Shown: positions 40,287 to 49,702 of the stretch, one piece after another | Layout of the letters: every line of letters begins with the position of its first letter | Position numbering within the stretch: the first letter of the stretch is position 1 | From: an uncultured Oscillospiraceae bacterium | Lineage (GTDB): Bacteria; Bacillota; Clostridia; Oscillospirales; Oscillospiraceae | Direction of reading: 5' to 3' | NCBI GenBank assembly: GCA_947627735.1 | Contig: CANQXG010000012.1 | Coordinates: forward strand, 1 to 64,000 | Length of the DNA stretch: 64,000 nucleotides | Translations under genes and position numbers: made by a program | The notes under the pieces: model-generated | Database searches by the model: none | What the model saw: only the letters and a program-made list of their open reading frames with translations | Told to the model about the DNA's origin: nothing

Positions 40287-41195
40287 ATGGCGATTGGGAG
40301 AAAGAGATCCGATCCTCAAGACTTTGTTAATGAGTTTATAGAAAAGATTGGAAAAGTCCCGGTAAAAGATGTTATTGATCATATCCCCCTATCTAATGAT
40401 GACTCTGGTGCATTAGAAAAAGATACTTATGATGTTCTAATAATATGTGCATTGCCAGATGAAAGAGATCGCGTCTTTGATGCATTTGCAGTGCCAGAGG
40501 AAGACCGGAGAAGGATCATTCAAAGTTTTAGGGCAGACTATAATTTTGTTTATCAAAAGTTTACTTATGCTCAATTTAATATCGCGATAGCAACACAAAA
40601 TACTATGGGCATGGCTGCCGCGACTAGTTTAGCAACTCGTGCGATACTTGCCATGAAACCTAAACTCGTGGCTATGACGGGTATCTGCGCAGGACGCAAA
40701 ACAAAAGTTGGTTTGGGAGATATTATTGTAGCGGATCAAGTGTTTGACTATACCGCTGGCAAGAAATATGTCGATAGATTTTCTCCACGTCCCCTGTCAT
40801 TTTCTGCTGACGATACTATACGCAACTGTATATCGACGAAGATATTAAATAACGACAAGGTCAGCGATTTAATACTCCAAGAGTGGAAAGGAAGTCGTGT
40901 TCCTCATAGGATCTCTATCCATATGAAAACAATCGCAAGTGGCACATCAGTAATCGATGACAATCAGACAATGGATGCGGCTGCAACAGTAAATGACAAT
41001 CTCTATGGTATTGATATGGAGAGTTATGGTGTTGCTCTTGCCGCTGGTGCACTTAGAACACGTTGGTTTGTTGCTAAAGCTGTGCAAGATTTTGCAGATG
41101 GGGATAAAGCCAAAGATGAGGAAGGGATACGGGATTTTTCTGCTTTTGCAAGCGCAAGGTTGTTAAAAGAAGTATTGCGCGATATCGTTGATTGA
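40287..41195 (+). CDS. Nucleoside phosphorylase/nucleosidase-fold protein, possible immune effector
   Basis: A 302-residue protein. Residues 1-46 form a leader with little similarity. From 47 on it has the phosphorylase superfamily pattern: YDVLIICALPDERDRVF, NTMGMAAATSLATRAI, LVAMTGICAGRKTKVGLGDIIVAD (Gly-rich phosphate/ribose loop), NLYGIDMESYGVA (Glu245 contacts ribose in this fold) and KAVQDFADGDK (Asp268, base contact). The opening DVLII-ALP-E is typical of the members fused to or encoded with defence proteins, where they break down purine nucleotides. Housekeeping MTA/SAH nucleosidases are shorter and lack the leader. Function is inferred from fold and island context. GGAGAG precedes the start. 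Confidence 0.8.
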   Translation: MAIGRKRSDPQDFVNEFIEKIGKVPVKDVIDHIPLSNDDSGALEKDTYDVLIICALPDERDRVFDAFAVPEEDRRRIIQSFRADYNFVYQKFTYAQFNIAIATQNTMGMAAATSLATRAILAMKPKLVAMTGICAGRKTKVGLGDIIVADQVFDYTAGKKYVDRFSPRPLSFSADDTIRNCISTKILNNDKVSDLILQEWKGSRVPHRISIHMKTIASGTSVIDDNQTMDAAATVNDNLYGIDMESYGVALAAGALRTRWFVAKAVQDFADGDKAKDEEGIRDFSAFASARLLKEVLRDIVD

Positions 41196-41253
41196 CTATT
41201 GTATTCGGTTATAGCATACCTTGAAAAGAAAAAACGCTGAGGCAAATCTGGAT

Positions 41254-41281
41254 GCGGCGGCAGTCATTCGACTGCCGCCGC
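41254..41281. terminator. Hairpin between converging units
   Basis: GCGGCGGCAGT (41254-41264) and ACTGCCGCCGC (41271-41281) are perfect complements, between the phosphorylase-fold gene and the mobilisation module. GCGTTATTTAT follows on the plus strand. It marks a sharp change of base composition. Confidence 0.6.
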
Positions 41282-41290
41282 TGGCGTTAT

Positions 41291-41473
41291 TTATGCCTTG
41301 GTGTCTTGGAGGTGTCTTTCATTCTCCCGCTGGGCTTTCCACGCCGCGAACTCCCGCTGACCTTCCTCGCTCTCATAGTACGCGAGGATGTCCGGCAGGA
41401 AGCACCGGGCGAGTTTTTCGATCTCGTGCTGCGGGATGTTGGTGTCGTTTACGAGCTTTTTCTTACGACCCAA
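41291..41473 (-). CDS. Small protein of the mobilisation module
   Basis: A 60-residue charged protein (MGRKKKLVNDTNIPQHEIEKLARCFLPDILAYYESEEGQREFAAWKAQ) preceded by GGAGG on the minus strand. It is the last gene of the minus-strand module that holds the relaxase. Small basic-acidic proteins of this kind recur behind MobA/MobL relaxases in gut Firmicutes elements; a role is not known to me. The codon use is like that of the relaxase. Confidence 0.6.
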   Translation of the reverse strand: MGRKKKLVNDTNIPQHEIEKLARCFLPDILAYYESEEGQREFAAWKAQRENERHLQDTKA

Positions 41474-41537
41474 TGTTTACCTCCATTTAATATTCAGTTG
41501 CGGATACCGGATGGATGGTATCTTTTGGTTCACCTCC

Positions 41538-43001
41538 TTATCGTTCGTATTTGTCCCGGTGCAGGACAGGAACTTCAATATTTCTCCGCTCCAGCGCCAC
41601 ATTGACGTGGTGTCGGACCTGAAGCAGCTTCGTGAGATCATCCCGCAGGGGCTTGTAGCAGGCATAGGCTGCCTCATGCTCCCGCGCCAGCGTTTCCATC
41701 TCCTGCCGCCAGGCGGAGATGGGCAGCTTGCCGTCCGGCGTGAAGGCGTCCGTCAGCTTGCGTCTGGTCATATAAAACTGCCGCAGCTCGCTTTCATGTT
41801 CCTGCCTGTACTTCTCCCGCTGACCCTTCCACCGGATGCCGTTCATCTCGTCAAAGATCGGCTTTAGCCGGGCGTAGTTCTCCGCCTGCTGCAACAGGTC
41901 CTTCAGTTCCTTCCGGCGCTTGTTGGATGCGTCCATTTCCGATTTCAGCCCGGACACTTGGCCGTTGAGTTCAGCAACACGTTCTTCCAGCGCCTCCACC
42001 GTGAACAGCCTGTTCTCCATGATGTAGTTGTAGGCTTCCGCAAACTGCTTCAGGTTGTTGAGCTTTGCTTTCCGGCTCCAGGCCCCGGCGTTTCGTATGG
42101 CGATGTAATCGCCCAAAAGCTGGCCCAGGTTGGGCTGCTGGGGCTGGGACAGCTCATGCTTGACCTCCTTCAGCCAGTCCAGCAACGTGGCGATCTTCTT
42201 CCGCAGGCTGCGGATGGCGGCATTAGTAGAGCGAATCCAGCGGTTGAGATCGCCCTTGTCGGTAGGGATGCCCTTCGCCTCCATCTGCCGGACGGCGGGA
42301 CCCTCATGGATCGTCGGTATCTGGTCGACTCCCTGACGCTCATAAGAGCGGTGGTCTATCCGGCAGTCCAGGCCCTTTTCCTCAAACTTGGCGTTGCACA
42401 GCGCGGCCCACGCCTCCCGCCAGGATTCCAGCCGCTCCGGGCTGCCCCAATCGGTGGTAGGCACAGCGTCAAAGGTCGCCTTGCCGTTCTCGTCAAGAAT
42501 GCGGTCGCCGTTCTCGTCCAAGTGATACACGCGGCGCTGCTTGTATCCCCACTTCCCGTTCTCCTTCAATGGCCGAATGGGACAGAGGATGTGGAAGTGG
42601 GGATTTTGTATCTCTTTGTCCGGCTTATGGATGGAGAAGTCTGCGATCATACCCCGACTGACAAGCTGCTCCGATACAAATTGCCTTGCAAGCGCGATGT
42701 TCTCCTCCAGGGAAAACTCGTTCTGCAAGGCAATGTCAAAGCTATATGCAAGCTGGGCGTCTTTGTTCCGCTCCACCTTTTCCAAGGCGTTCCAGAGCGT
42801 CTGCCGGTCAGCGTATTCTGGTGGCGCATTTGGCGGAAGAAGTATTTCGGAACAGATCACGCCTTTCTTGTGGCTGTAGTCGCTGGTCTCGCCATAATAT
42901 TCGCTGTATAACTTTTCGCCTGAACGATAGGCGGCGGAGGCGATGGCTGACTGACTGGCACTGCGCTTGATCTGGGTGACATGAAAATGATAGAGGGCCA
43001 T
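41538..43001 (-). CDS. mobA: MobA/MobL (MOBQ) relaxase
   Basis: A 487-residue relaxase that would nick the element's oriT and carry the strand into a recipient, using another element's transfer channel. The N-terminal 200 residues are the MobA/MobL domain: MALYHFHVTQIKRSASQSAIASAAYRSGEKL, LSYSFDIAL-type helix (AQLAYSFDIALQNEFS), and the metal-binding HxH (NPHFHILCPIRPL). The rest is a long helical, coiled-coil-rich tail. No type IV coupling protein is present, so the element is mobilisable, not conjugative. The candidate oriT with a MOBQ-like nick site is at 43951-43987. It overlaps the next gene upstream by one base. Confidence 0.94.
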   Translation of the reverse strand: MALYHFHVTQIKRSASQSAIASAAYRSGEKLYSEYYGETSDYSHKKGVICSEILLPPNAPPEYADRQTLWNALEKVERNKDAQLAYSFDIALQNEFSLEENIALARQFVSEQLVSRGMIADFSIHKPDKEIQNPHFHILCPIRPLKENGKWGYKQRRVYHLDENGDRILDENGKATFDAVPTTDWGSPERLESWREAWAALCNAKFEEKGLDCRIDHRSYERQGVDQIPTIHEGPAVRQMEAKGIPTDKGDLNRWIRSTNAAIRSLRKKIATLLDWLKEVKHELSQPQQPNLGQLLGDYIAIRNAGAWSRKAKLNNLKQFAEAYNYIMENRLFTVEALEERVAELNGQVSGLKSEMDASNKRRKELKDLLQQAENYARLKPIFDEMNGIRWKGQREKYRQEHESELRQFYMTRRKLTDAFTPDGKLPISAWRQEMETLAREHEAAYACYKPLRDDLTKLLQVRHHVNVALERRNIEVPVLHRDKYER

Positions 43002-43291
43002 TACAAATTCTCCCCATGCAACGCCCTACAGATGACAGCCTGGACATCCGGCAGAGAAAGTATCTGCTCCATGAGGGAGTAAAACGGCACTTCCTCCATG
43101 CTTTTGATTTCCGGGACGATGCTCTCCACGGCGGCCCCGCGGGTGATGAGCCGGTGCGTCCGTGCGGTCCGCTCGGCCTTGCTCAAATACTTTGCCCGGT
43201 TCTCCAACCGTTCCAGCCGGTGCTGGTACTGTTCCAGCAGCGCCTTGTCTCTGGCCTGTTCCGCTCTCAGTTGCTCCAACGTCTTGCTCAT
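43001..43291 (-). CDS. DUF3847-like mobilisation accessory protein
   Basis: A 96-residue protein with an N-terminal coiled coil (LEQLRAEQARDKALLEQYQHRLERLENRAKYLS) and a basic middle (KAERTARTHRLITRGAAVE), as in the DUF3847 family found before MobA/L relaxases. It likely acts like MobC, helping the relaxase at oriT; this is inferred from position. It shares a base with the relaxase start and overlaps the next gene by four bases. Confidence 0.85.
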   Translation of the reverse strand: MSKTLEQLRAEQARDKALLEQYQHRLERLENRAKYLSKAERTARTHRLITRGAAVESIVPEIKSMEEVPFYSLMEQILSLPDVQAVICRALHGENL

Positions 43292-43473
43292 CTGCGATCC
43301 TCCTGGGGCTTCCAGCGTTTGGACCAGTAGCGGTCACAGACGACGATGCCCATGCGAAAGCTCTGCTTGCAGTCCTGGGTGCAGCCTCTACAGATAGGGT
43401 TATATGTAATTCTGTTACGGCGGTCAAGGAAGAAAGACCATTCCTCCCGCCGTTTCTTGCTCATGCGCGGCAT
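43288..43473 (-). CDS. Cys-containing small protein of the mobilisation module
   Basis: A 61-residue basic protein (MPRMSKKRREEWSFFLDRRNRITYNPICRGCTQDCKQSFRMGIVVCDRYWSK) with four cysteines, three in a CxxCxxxC cluster, suggesting a zinc site. AAAAGGAGT precedes the start. It is the first gene of the minus-strand mobilisation operon and lies nearest the oriT. Similar proteins appear in many gut IMEs and ICEs; the function is not established. Confidence 0.75.
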   Translation of the reverse strand: MPRMSKKRREEWSFFLDRRNRITYNPICRGCTQDCKQSFRMGIVVCDRYWSKRWKPQEDRR

Positions 43474-43904
43474 TGTTACTCCTTTTCAAACGATAGTTTA
43501 GATTTGGTGGACCGGGAAGATGTCTGTATATTCCCGGTGTCATTTTGGCGATTTTTCGGCGCTGTGAGCGCGTTTTCGCCTTCCCGCCGTGCCGGGACAG
43601 CGGGGCGGCGAAAAGCGGTGTTTTGTATCTTGTCGGGAGCATTGTGATCACCCCTTCAGATTGGATTTGAGAGGCAAAAAGCGCCTGCCGGGCGGCAGAC
43701 GCTTCATCATCCTCTCTATCATAGTTATGTTGTATTTCAGAAAAAACAGGCAAATGGCAGGACAAGCTCATTTCAAAAAACAGGACAAGACTTTCAATGC
43801 CCTTACTCCTAAAAGTCAAACTTAACAGGACGCAGGCAACAGGGGGATAGACGCGCAAGCGTCGCAAGGGGGCCGCCCCTTGTCCGGAGCAGCAGCGACG
43901 CAAA

Positions 43905-43987
43905 ACAGCCCGGACATTCAGGTGTCCGGGCTGTGCCTCGCCGAGCGCACATACATGGTCGTCAGGCCATGTATAGAAGTGCGCCCT
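43905..43987. other. Origin of transfer (oriT) of the mobilisable element
   Basis: ATACATGG (43951-43958), eight bases, CCATGTAT (43967-43974) form a perfect inverted repeat directly before AGAAGTGCGCCCT (43975-43987). The last part matches the nick region of IncQ-type (MOBQ) plasmids, where cutting occurs between G and C of GTGCG/CCC; so the likely nick is at 43983/43984. A perfect 12-base hairpin (43905-43916 with 43923-43934) lies just before. A MOBQ relaxase is encoded 1 kb to the left, matching the type of the site. Confidence 0.82.
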
Positions 43988-44019
43988 TTGTTCTAAAGGG
44001 ATTGTTGTGCCATATCGGT

Positions 44020-45234
44020 TTATGGTGCTGAGGTTGTTAGCATTAATTCTACCAACGTTCCCGCCGGAACAGTAGTACCTTTGGGAAACGATTGACTTTC
44101 AATATAATATTGCCCTGCCTGATCATCTGTTTCTGCAGACCATGAGACTTGGAATTGGAGACCGGTTGCAACCAATAGTTTTGTTGCGGCAGTTTGTTCC
44201 ATTCCTACTACATCGGGAACAATAACTGAAGTTCCCGGTTGAACGATTCCTCTCTCCAACTTGATTTCCGTTCCGACAGGGACGATGGAACCGCTGGGAA
44301 TAGACTGGGCAATGACATAGTATTCATCCTGGGGCGTGTCATTTCCCTCAGACCAATAGACGGAAGATGTCAGCTTGTTTTCCGCAAGAATGGTTATAGC
44401 AGCAGATTCCTCTAGACTATAAACATTAGGAACTACCACCATTTCTGTAGTTTCAGGTATAAAACTCGACGTTTCCGTCTGCGTTATTCCTCGCTCAATT
44501 TCAACAAGTGTTCCAGGTGCAACATATGAACCGGCCGGGATAGACTGATCAATTATATAATATTGCTCTGAAAAAAGTTCATCGGGATATGTCCAGAACA
44601 CTTGCGAATCCAATCCACATTCCGCCAGCATTGCCACAGCGGCGGCTTCTTCCATTGCGCATACATTTGGAACACATATCAAGCCGTCTGTATTAAGCTC
44701 AGTAGTGCTAGTTTCAGTGGGAACGGGGGTTGTCAATGGGGTGTTTGAAGGCTCTGGTATGTCAGTGGGCTGAGAGCTTGAGGTAGAAGGTGTAGCCGGA
44801 CGGGAGTTATAGTAATTAACATCCACAGGTCTTACTGTAACCGATTCCCCACGCAAAATCACTGTTCCTGCAGTTGGGATTTGTAATTCAACGATATGCT
44901 GAGAACAGCTCTGTTTTGTCTGTCCTTGCGGTAACGAGATTTGCAAATCATGGTCAAATAATTCTATTTCAGCCTCTGCAACAGTTAATCCATCAATTGG
45001 AGGAACTATGGTAAGCAACAGGTTAAGTAATACACATACAACAAGCAGAGAAGTAAACAGAACGAGTCCAGACACGGCAGGAATGAATATGACCGGGCGT
45101 AGTTTCCACCGTTTCCTAAGTATTTTATACAACGAGAATAATGAAGGGAATATACCTATGATGGAAATGGCCACCGCAAACCATTTCCCTAAAGAAAGCA
45201 CTGTGTAAAGTAGCGAGTTTGCTGTTTGCCTCAT
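44020..45234 (-). CDS. Membrane protein with three extracellular PASTA domains
   Basis: A 404-residue protein. Two membrane segments lie near the N-terminus (WFAVAISIIGIFPSLFSLY and IPAVSGLVLFTSLLVVCVLLNLLL). A degenerate beta domain follows, then a Ser/Thr/Pro linker (about 155-195), then three PASTA repeats beginning VPNVCAMEEAAAVAML, VPNVYSLEESAAITIL and VPDVVGMEQTAATKLL, each ending in the P-G-T/S-V-ELERG-type strand. PASTA domains bind peptidoglycan or mediate dimerisation in Ser/Thr kinases and PBPs; there is no kinase here. GGAAGGAG precedes 45234. It is 25 bases behind the adenylating-enzyme gene, so both form an operon. Confidence 0.88.
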   Translation of the reverse strand: MRQTANSLLYTVLSLGKWFAVAISIIGIFPSLFSLYKILRKRWKLRPVIFIPAVSGLVLFTSLLVVCVLLNLLLTIVPPIDGLTVAEAEIELFDHDLQISLPQGQTKQSCSQHIVELQIPTAGTVILRGESVTVRPVDVNYYNSRPATPSTSSSQPTDIPEPSNTPLTTPVPTETSTTELNTDGLICVPNVCAMEEAAAVAMLAECGLDSQVFWTYPDELFSEQYYIIDQSIPAGSYVAPGTLVEIERGITQTETSSFIPETTEMVVVPNVYSLEESAAITILAENKLTSSVYWSEGNDTPQDEYYVIAQSIPSGSIVPVGTEIKLERGIVQPGTSVIVPDVVGMEQTAATKLLVATGLQFQVSWSAETDDQAGQYYIESQSFPKGTTVPAGTLVELMLTTSAP

Positions 45235-45259
45235 ATTGATTCTCCTTCCTTTTATTGCA

Positions 45260-47089
45260 TTAGCTATATATGGCCTCTGCCTCCAAAACACGATAGTCCA
45301 CCTTGCCCGCGTCGGTCATGGGCATCTTGTCGATGACGATATAATCCAGGGCCACGTCCCGCTCGGGCAGTTCGCGGAGCGACATCTCTTTAAGTTCTTC
45401 TATTATACCATCAGCCTCCCCTTTGTGTCCATCCTCCAAAACAAGAAATGCGACGGGGATTTTGCCATTGGCGAATTCGGCCTTCTTCACGCCGACGCAG
45501 ACGCATTCTTTTACATCGGGGTGCTTAGTGACCACGTTTTCGATATAGGCCGGGAAGACATTGTGGCCGTCTGGACGGATGATGATCCGCTTGATCCGGT
45601 CGATCACATAAACCATGCCCTCGTCATCGACATAGCCAATATCGCCGGTGTGCAGGTATCTGACTCCACCCTTTTCCTCGATGACCTTGTTCGTCTCTTC
45701 CGGGTTGTCAACATAGCCCTTCATGACGCTTTTGCCGGAGATGACCAGCTCGCCGGGCTGATTTGTTTTCAGAAACTCGCCGGTTTCCGGGTCGGCAACG
45801 TAGAACGTATTATACAGTGCGGGCATACCGACAGTTAGCAGTTCGTTCTCATTGGTTGACTCACCAAGATAGAACTGTCCTGTACTCATTCCAGCGTTCT
45901 CTGTTAAACCATATCCAACCATGATTTTGTACTTGCATCCATGCGCATACAAGAAGTCGTTGCACACCTTCTTGAAATTGGGATCTATACTGTCGCCTCC
46001 GGCACAAGGATTCTTTATAAACGAAAGGTCTGCCTTTTGAACTTTTTTATCAGACATTAAATACTGAAAATAGTTTGGAACTCCTGCAAAATGCGCGGGT
46101 TTGTGTTTCAGTATAAGCTTTGGGAACTCTTCAGGCGTAAACGCAGGAATAAGGACGTTTTTCGCGCCAAGGATAAAAAACACATGTGCACCAAGCCCCA
46201 TGCCATACGCCAGAAAATTTGGCATGATGCCTAAGAACGTGTCTCCCTTCGTAAAATTCGCATCAGTATTGATGTAGCTATTTGCAATGGCGTTAAAGTT
46301 CTCATTGGTCAGCATGACACCTTTGGGACTGCCTGTTGTTCCTGACGTGTTGATGATGACCGCGACGTCATCTTTTACCGACGCTTTGTTAATATATTCC
46401 AGCGGTGTTTCCGTCCGCGACGTGTCCCTCTGTTCAGCGACCATCTTCACCAGTGGGTAATAAATCCCCGATTTCGGGCAGACCGGCAGCTTACTGCGAC
46501 GGCGCTCCACACTGGTCTTGACCCGTTGCAGACAGCTAAGACCGACCGGTAGAGAATCGGCGGCGGCAATCGTGTACACTCTCTTTACTGAAGTGTCGTC
46601 AATGATCTTTGCGATTTTAGGATAGACGATATCCAGCATGATCAATGTCTCTGAGTGGCTTTGAGTGATAAACTGTTTGATACGGTCCAGATTGTTTCTA
46701 GGGTCGATCAGATTTGCGACGGCGCCGATCTTGTTCAGCGCATAGATCGAGTAGAACACCTCCGGGAGGTTGGGACTTGCGATGCTGACCACATCGCCCT
46801 TTTTGACCCCTATGTTGAGGAAAGCGGAGGCATAGTCGTTGATTGCGTAAAGAAAATCTCTGTATGTGATCTTCTTTCCAAAGTACTCCATAGCAATAAG
46901 GTCCTGGAAGTTTTCTTCGACTATCCGTCCATATAGCAATCCATACATAGAGATGTCTGGAATGTCATAATTGTCCAGCGCCGCCTCCGAATAAAACTGC
47001 AAATGGGCCAAATCCAAGTGCGGGTATCCAGTCTTGTTCTCGTGTCGGATCGCGTTGGTTCTCAGCCTGAGCAATTCTTCTTTTGTCAT
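45260..47089 (-). CDS. AMP-forming acyl-CoA synthetase-like enzyme
   Basis: A 609-residue adenylate-forming enzyme with all core motifs: the P-loop NTSGTTGSPKGVMLT, YGLTENAGM (A5), HTGDIGYVDDEG (A7), RIKRIIIRPDGHNVFP (A8, hinge) and the catalytic lysine in MTDAGKVDYR (A10). It activates a carboxylic acid, probably a fatty or aromatic acid, with ATP and passes it to CoA or a carrier. No carrier protein or polyketide gene is nearby. GC content is lower than in core genes. It comes first in a two-gene unit with the PASTA protein, an odd cargo for a mobilisable element. Confidence 0.92.
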   Translation of the reverse strand: MTKEELLRLRTNAIRHENKTGYPHLDLAHLQFYSEAALDNYDIPDISMYGLLYGRIVEENFQDLIAMEYFGKKITYRDFLYAINDYASAFLNIGVKKGDVVSIASPNLPEVFYSIYALNKIGAVANLIDPRNNLDRIKQFITQSHSETLIMLDIVYPKIAKIIDDTSVKRVYTIAAADSLPVGLSCLQRVKTSVERRRSKLPVCPKSGIYYPLVKMVAEQRDTSRTETPLEYINKASVKDDVAVIINTSGTTGSPKGVMLTNENFNAIANSYINTDANFTKGDTFLGIMPNFLAYGMGLGAHVFFILGAKNVLIPAFTPEEFPKLILKHKPAHFAGVPNYFQYLMSDKKVQKADLSFIKNPCAGGDSIDPNFKKVCNDFLYAHGCKYKIMVGYGLTENAGMSTGQFYLGESTNENELLTVGMPALYNTFYVADPETGEFLKTNQPGELVISGKSVMKGYVDNPEETNKVIEEKGGVRYLHTGDIGYVDDEGMVYVIDRIKRIIIRPDGHNVFPAYIENVVTKHPDVKECVCVGVKKAEFANGKIPVAFLVLEDGHKGEADGIIEELKEMSLRELPERDVALDYIVIDKMPMTDAGKVDYRVLEAEAIYS

Positions 47090-47187
47090 CTCAATCTCTC
47101 CTATTTTTTCTTTCTTGAAAGACTAGTTGAAAATGAAGGGATTACAACATGGTTTCTCCCAACGATTGTCAAAAAGTGTACTATTTG

Positions 47188-47223
47188 ACAAAAGCCGGTT
47201 CCCGTCTGGAAACCGGCTTTTGT
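47188..47223. terminator. Hairpin between the resolvase and the synthetase genes
   Basis: ACAAAAGCCGGTT (47188-47200) pairs with AACCGGCTTTTGT (47211-47223). It can stop the resolvase transcript on the minus strand. Confidence 0.7.
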
Positions 47224-47338
47224 CTTTCAAAAACACGCTTTTTGACAGGCAAAATCCCCGAAAACAGTTGCCAACAGGTGGAAAACACGCTATACTATGT
47301 AAAAATGTCCGGCTATCAGAAGGTACACCTTATGATAG

Positions 47339-48176
<838 letters not shown>

Positions 48177-48742
48177 TCTTGCCTCCAATATTTCTGTTAT
48201 CCCTCCGGCGAACGTGGTCTGCGAATCAGCAGGGCACTTCGCCGCAGAGCGTGATTTTTGAAAGAGTGCCTTTTGCCTGGCGATCCTCTCTCTCGATGCC
48301 CTGGTCAATGGGGCATTTTTCGTTTTCATAGTTATGTGTGCTTTTGCGCGGTCCCGTGATAAAGCACACGGATCGGCGGCTTCGGTTCGCCGGTCCGCAT
48401 GACGCTATTTCATAGGGATAGGGGCACAAAGGGACAAGTTTTTCGCCGCTTGGCAAACGGTCTGTTTTGCCGTTCTATCTGAAAGCCGTTCCTGCCCGGG
48501 ACTCTCACCCCGGCGTTTTGTCTCTTTGGCCCGCTCATATCATGGCGATGACTTCCCCGGAGAACATATCCCTTTCAGACGGTCATGTGGTTTTCAAGCT
48601 GCATCGTCTTGCGACATGACCATTCTAGCGAAAAAACACGCCCTTTCCCGTATGTCTCAAAGGATGGAAATCCGCTTGAAAAGCGAAAATTTCCACGAAC
48701 GTGGAAATGTGTTATAATAGCCCCAGAAAAGGGGGAATCGCC
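48177..48742. other. Non-coding stretch between divergent HTH genes
   Basis: About 570 bases. The right end holds the promoter and operator of the XRE gene (48689-48718). The rest shows no gene I can support: one minus-strand frame (48226-48456) has only a TTG start and no ribosome site. No repeat family known to me is seen. Confidence 0.5.
48689..48718 (+). promoter_or_regulatory. Promoter and operator of the XRE regulator
   Basis: ATTTCCACG (48689-48697), two bases, CGTGGAAAT (48700-48708): a perfect 20-base palindrome. TTTCCA (48690-48695), 17 bases, TATAAT (48713-48718) form the promoter, so the operator covers the -35 and spacer. Self-repression by the XRE protein 25 bases downstream is likely. 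Confidence 0.75.
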
Positions 48743-49588
48743 ATGTATGCGAAGTTATCTACCCAGGAGCGGCTGAAGGATCTGCGCGTGGAAAAGCACC
48801 TGACACTGGAGCAATTGGCCGAGGAGACGGGACTATCCAAGTCGGCCCTAGGCAAGTATGAATCGGACGATTACAAGGATATAAGCCCCTTTGCCATCGC
48901 GGAGCTGGCCAAGTTCTACGAGGTGTCCACAGACTATCTGATGGGCCTAACGGAAACAAAAAATCACCCAAACACAGCTCTGCATGAGCTGCATTTGAGT
49001 GATGGGATGATCGACGTATTAAAGAGCGGACAGCTCAATAACCGGCTGCTTTGCGAGATAGTGACCCATGAGGGGTTCCAGCGGTTCCTGGTGGATGCGG
49101 AGATCTATGTGGATCGTATCGCGGATATGCGCGTCAACGATATGAATACCATGCTGGCGGCTGCGCGGGAGCAGGTCATTCAGAAGTACGACCCGGGCGA
49201 GAACGACCTGTATGTGCGGACGCTGGAAGTGGCCCAGGTAAAAGAGGACGAGTACTTCAGCCATATCGCTGCCGGCGATATGGGCGCGATCTTGAAGGAC
49301 ATCCGGGCGCGGCACAAGAAGGATACGACCACGGCGGACACGGCTTCCCCGGCAGCGGATGCCCAGAAGCAGCTGCAGCAGGCTATGAGCTACGAGGGCA
49401 GCGAGAACGAGAAGAAGGCCCGCGTGTTCCTCGCTCAGCTCGGGATCGACTATGACGGCCTGACAAAAGAGGAGTTTGTGACGCTCATCGGGATATTGAA
49501 GAAGTCCAAACTCCTGAAAAGCCCCTACAACCAGCGCGGCCGAAGCAATTCACCCATGACGCATGGGAAGGGAAAACGGAAAAGATAG
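48743..49588 (+). CDS. XRE family regulator of the mobile element
   Basis: A 281-residue protein. The N-terminal helix-turn-helix is ERLKDLRVEKHLTLEQLAEETGLSKSALGKYESDDYKDISPFAIAELAKFYEVSTDYLMG (residues 9-70), a complete XRE domain. The remaining 210 residues are helical, with a charged end (GRSNSPMTHGKGKRKR), and have no enzyme motif. Such two-part regulators guard gut ICE/IME modules, sometimes being cleaved on DNA damage; no ImmA-like protease gene is beside it. ATG 48743 follows AAAAGGGGGAAT. The sce operon begins 114 bases downstream, in the same direction. Confidence 0.88.
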   Translation: MYAKLSTQERLKDLRVEKHLTLEQLAEETGLSKSALGKYESDDYKDISPFAIAELAKFYEVSTDYLMGLTETKNHPNTALHELHLSDGMIDVLKSGQLNNRLLCEIVTHEGFQRFLVDAEIYVDRIADMRVNDMNTMLAAAREQVIQKYDPGENDLYVRTLEVAQVKEDEYFSHIAAGDMGAILKDIRARHKKDTTTADTASPAADAQKQLQQAMSYEGSENEKKARVFLAQLGIDYDGLTKEEFVTLIGILKKSKLLKSPYNQRGRSNSPMTHGKGKRKR

Positions 49589-49702
49589 ATCCAATTGCTT
49601 AAGAGAGCTGCGCTCTTGACAAAATGTCTACATCTGAATACAATATAAAGTATAATTTGTGCATAATATGGGCTTACTTGAAGTTTTGAGGAGGTGTTCC
49701 GT

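Noticed and set aside
41254-41281. A CRISPR-like repeat
   Set aside because: A single palindrome with no spaced copies. No CRISPR array or cas gene is seen anywhere in the window.
43424-43642. A 72-codon minus-strand frame beginning MLPTRYKTPLFAAPLS before the mobilisation operon
   Set aside because: It has a GGGGTGA site but overlaps the better-supported cysteine-containing gene by 50 bases and shows no recognisable pattern. Kept out as a gene.
48226-48456. A 76-codon minus-strand frame with several cysteines
   Set aside because: Only a TTG start, no ribosome site, and no recognisable family.
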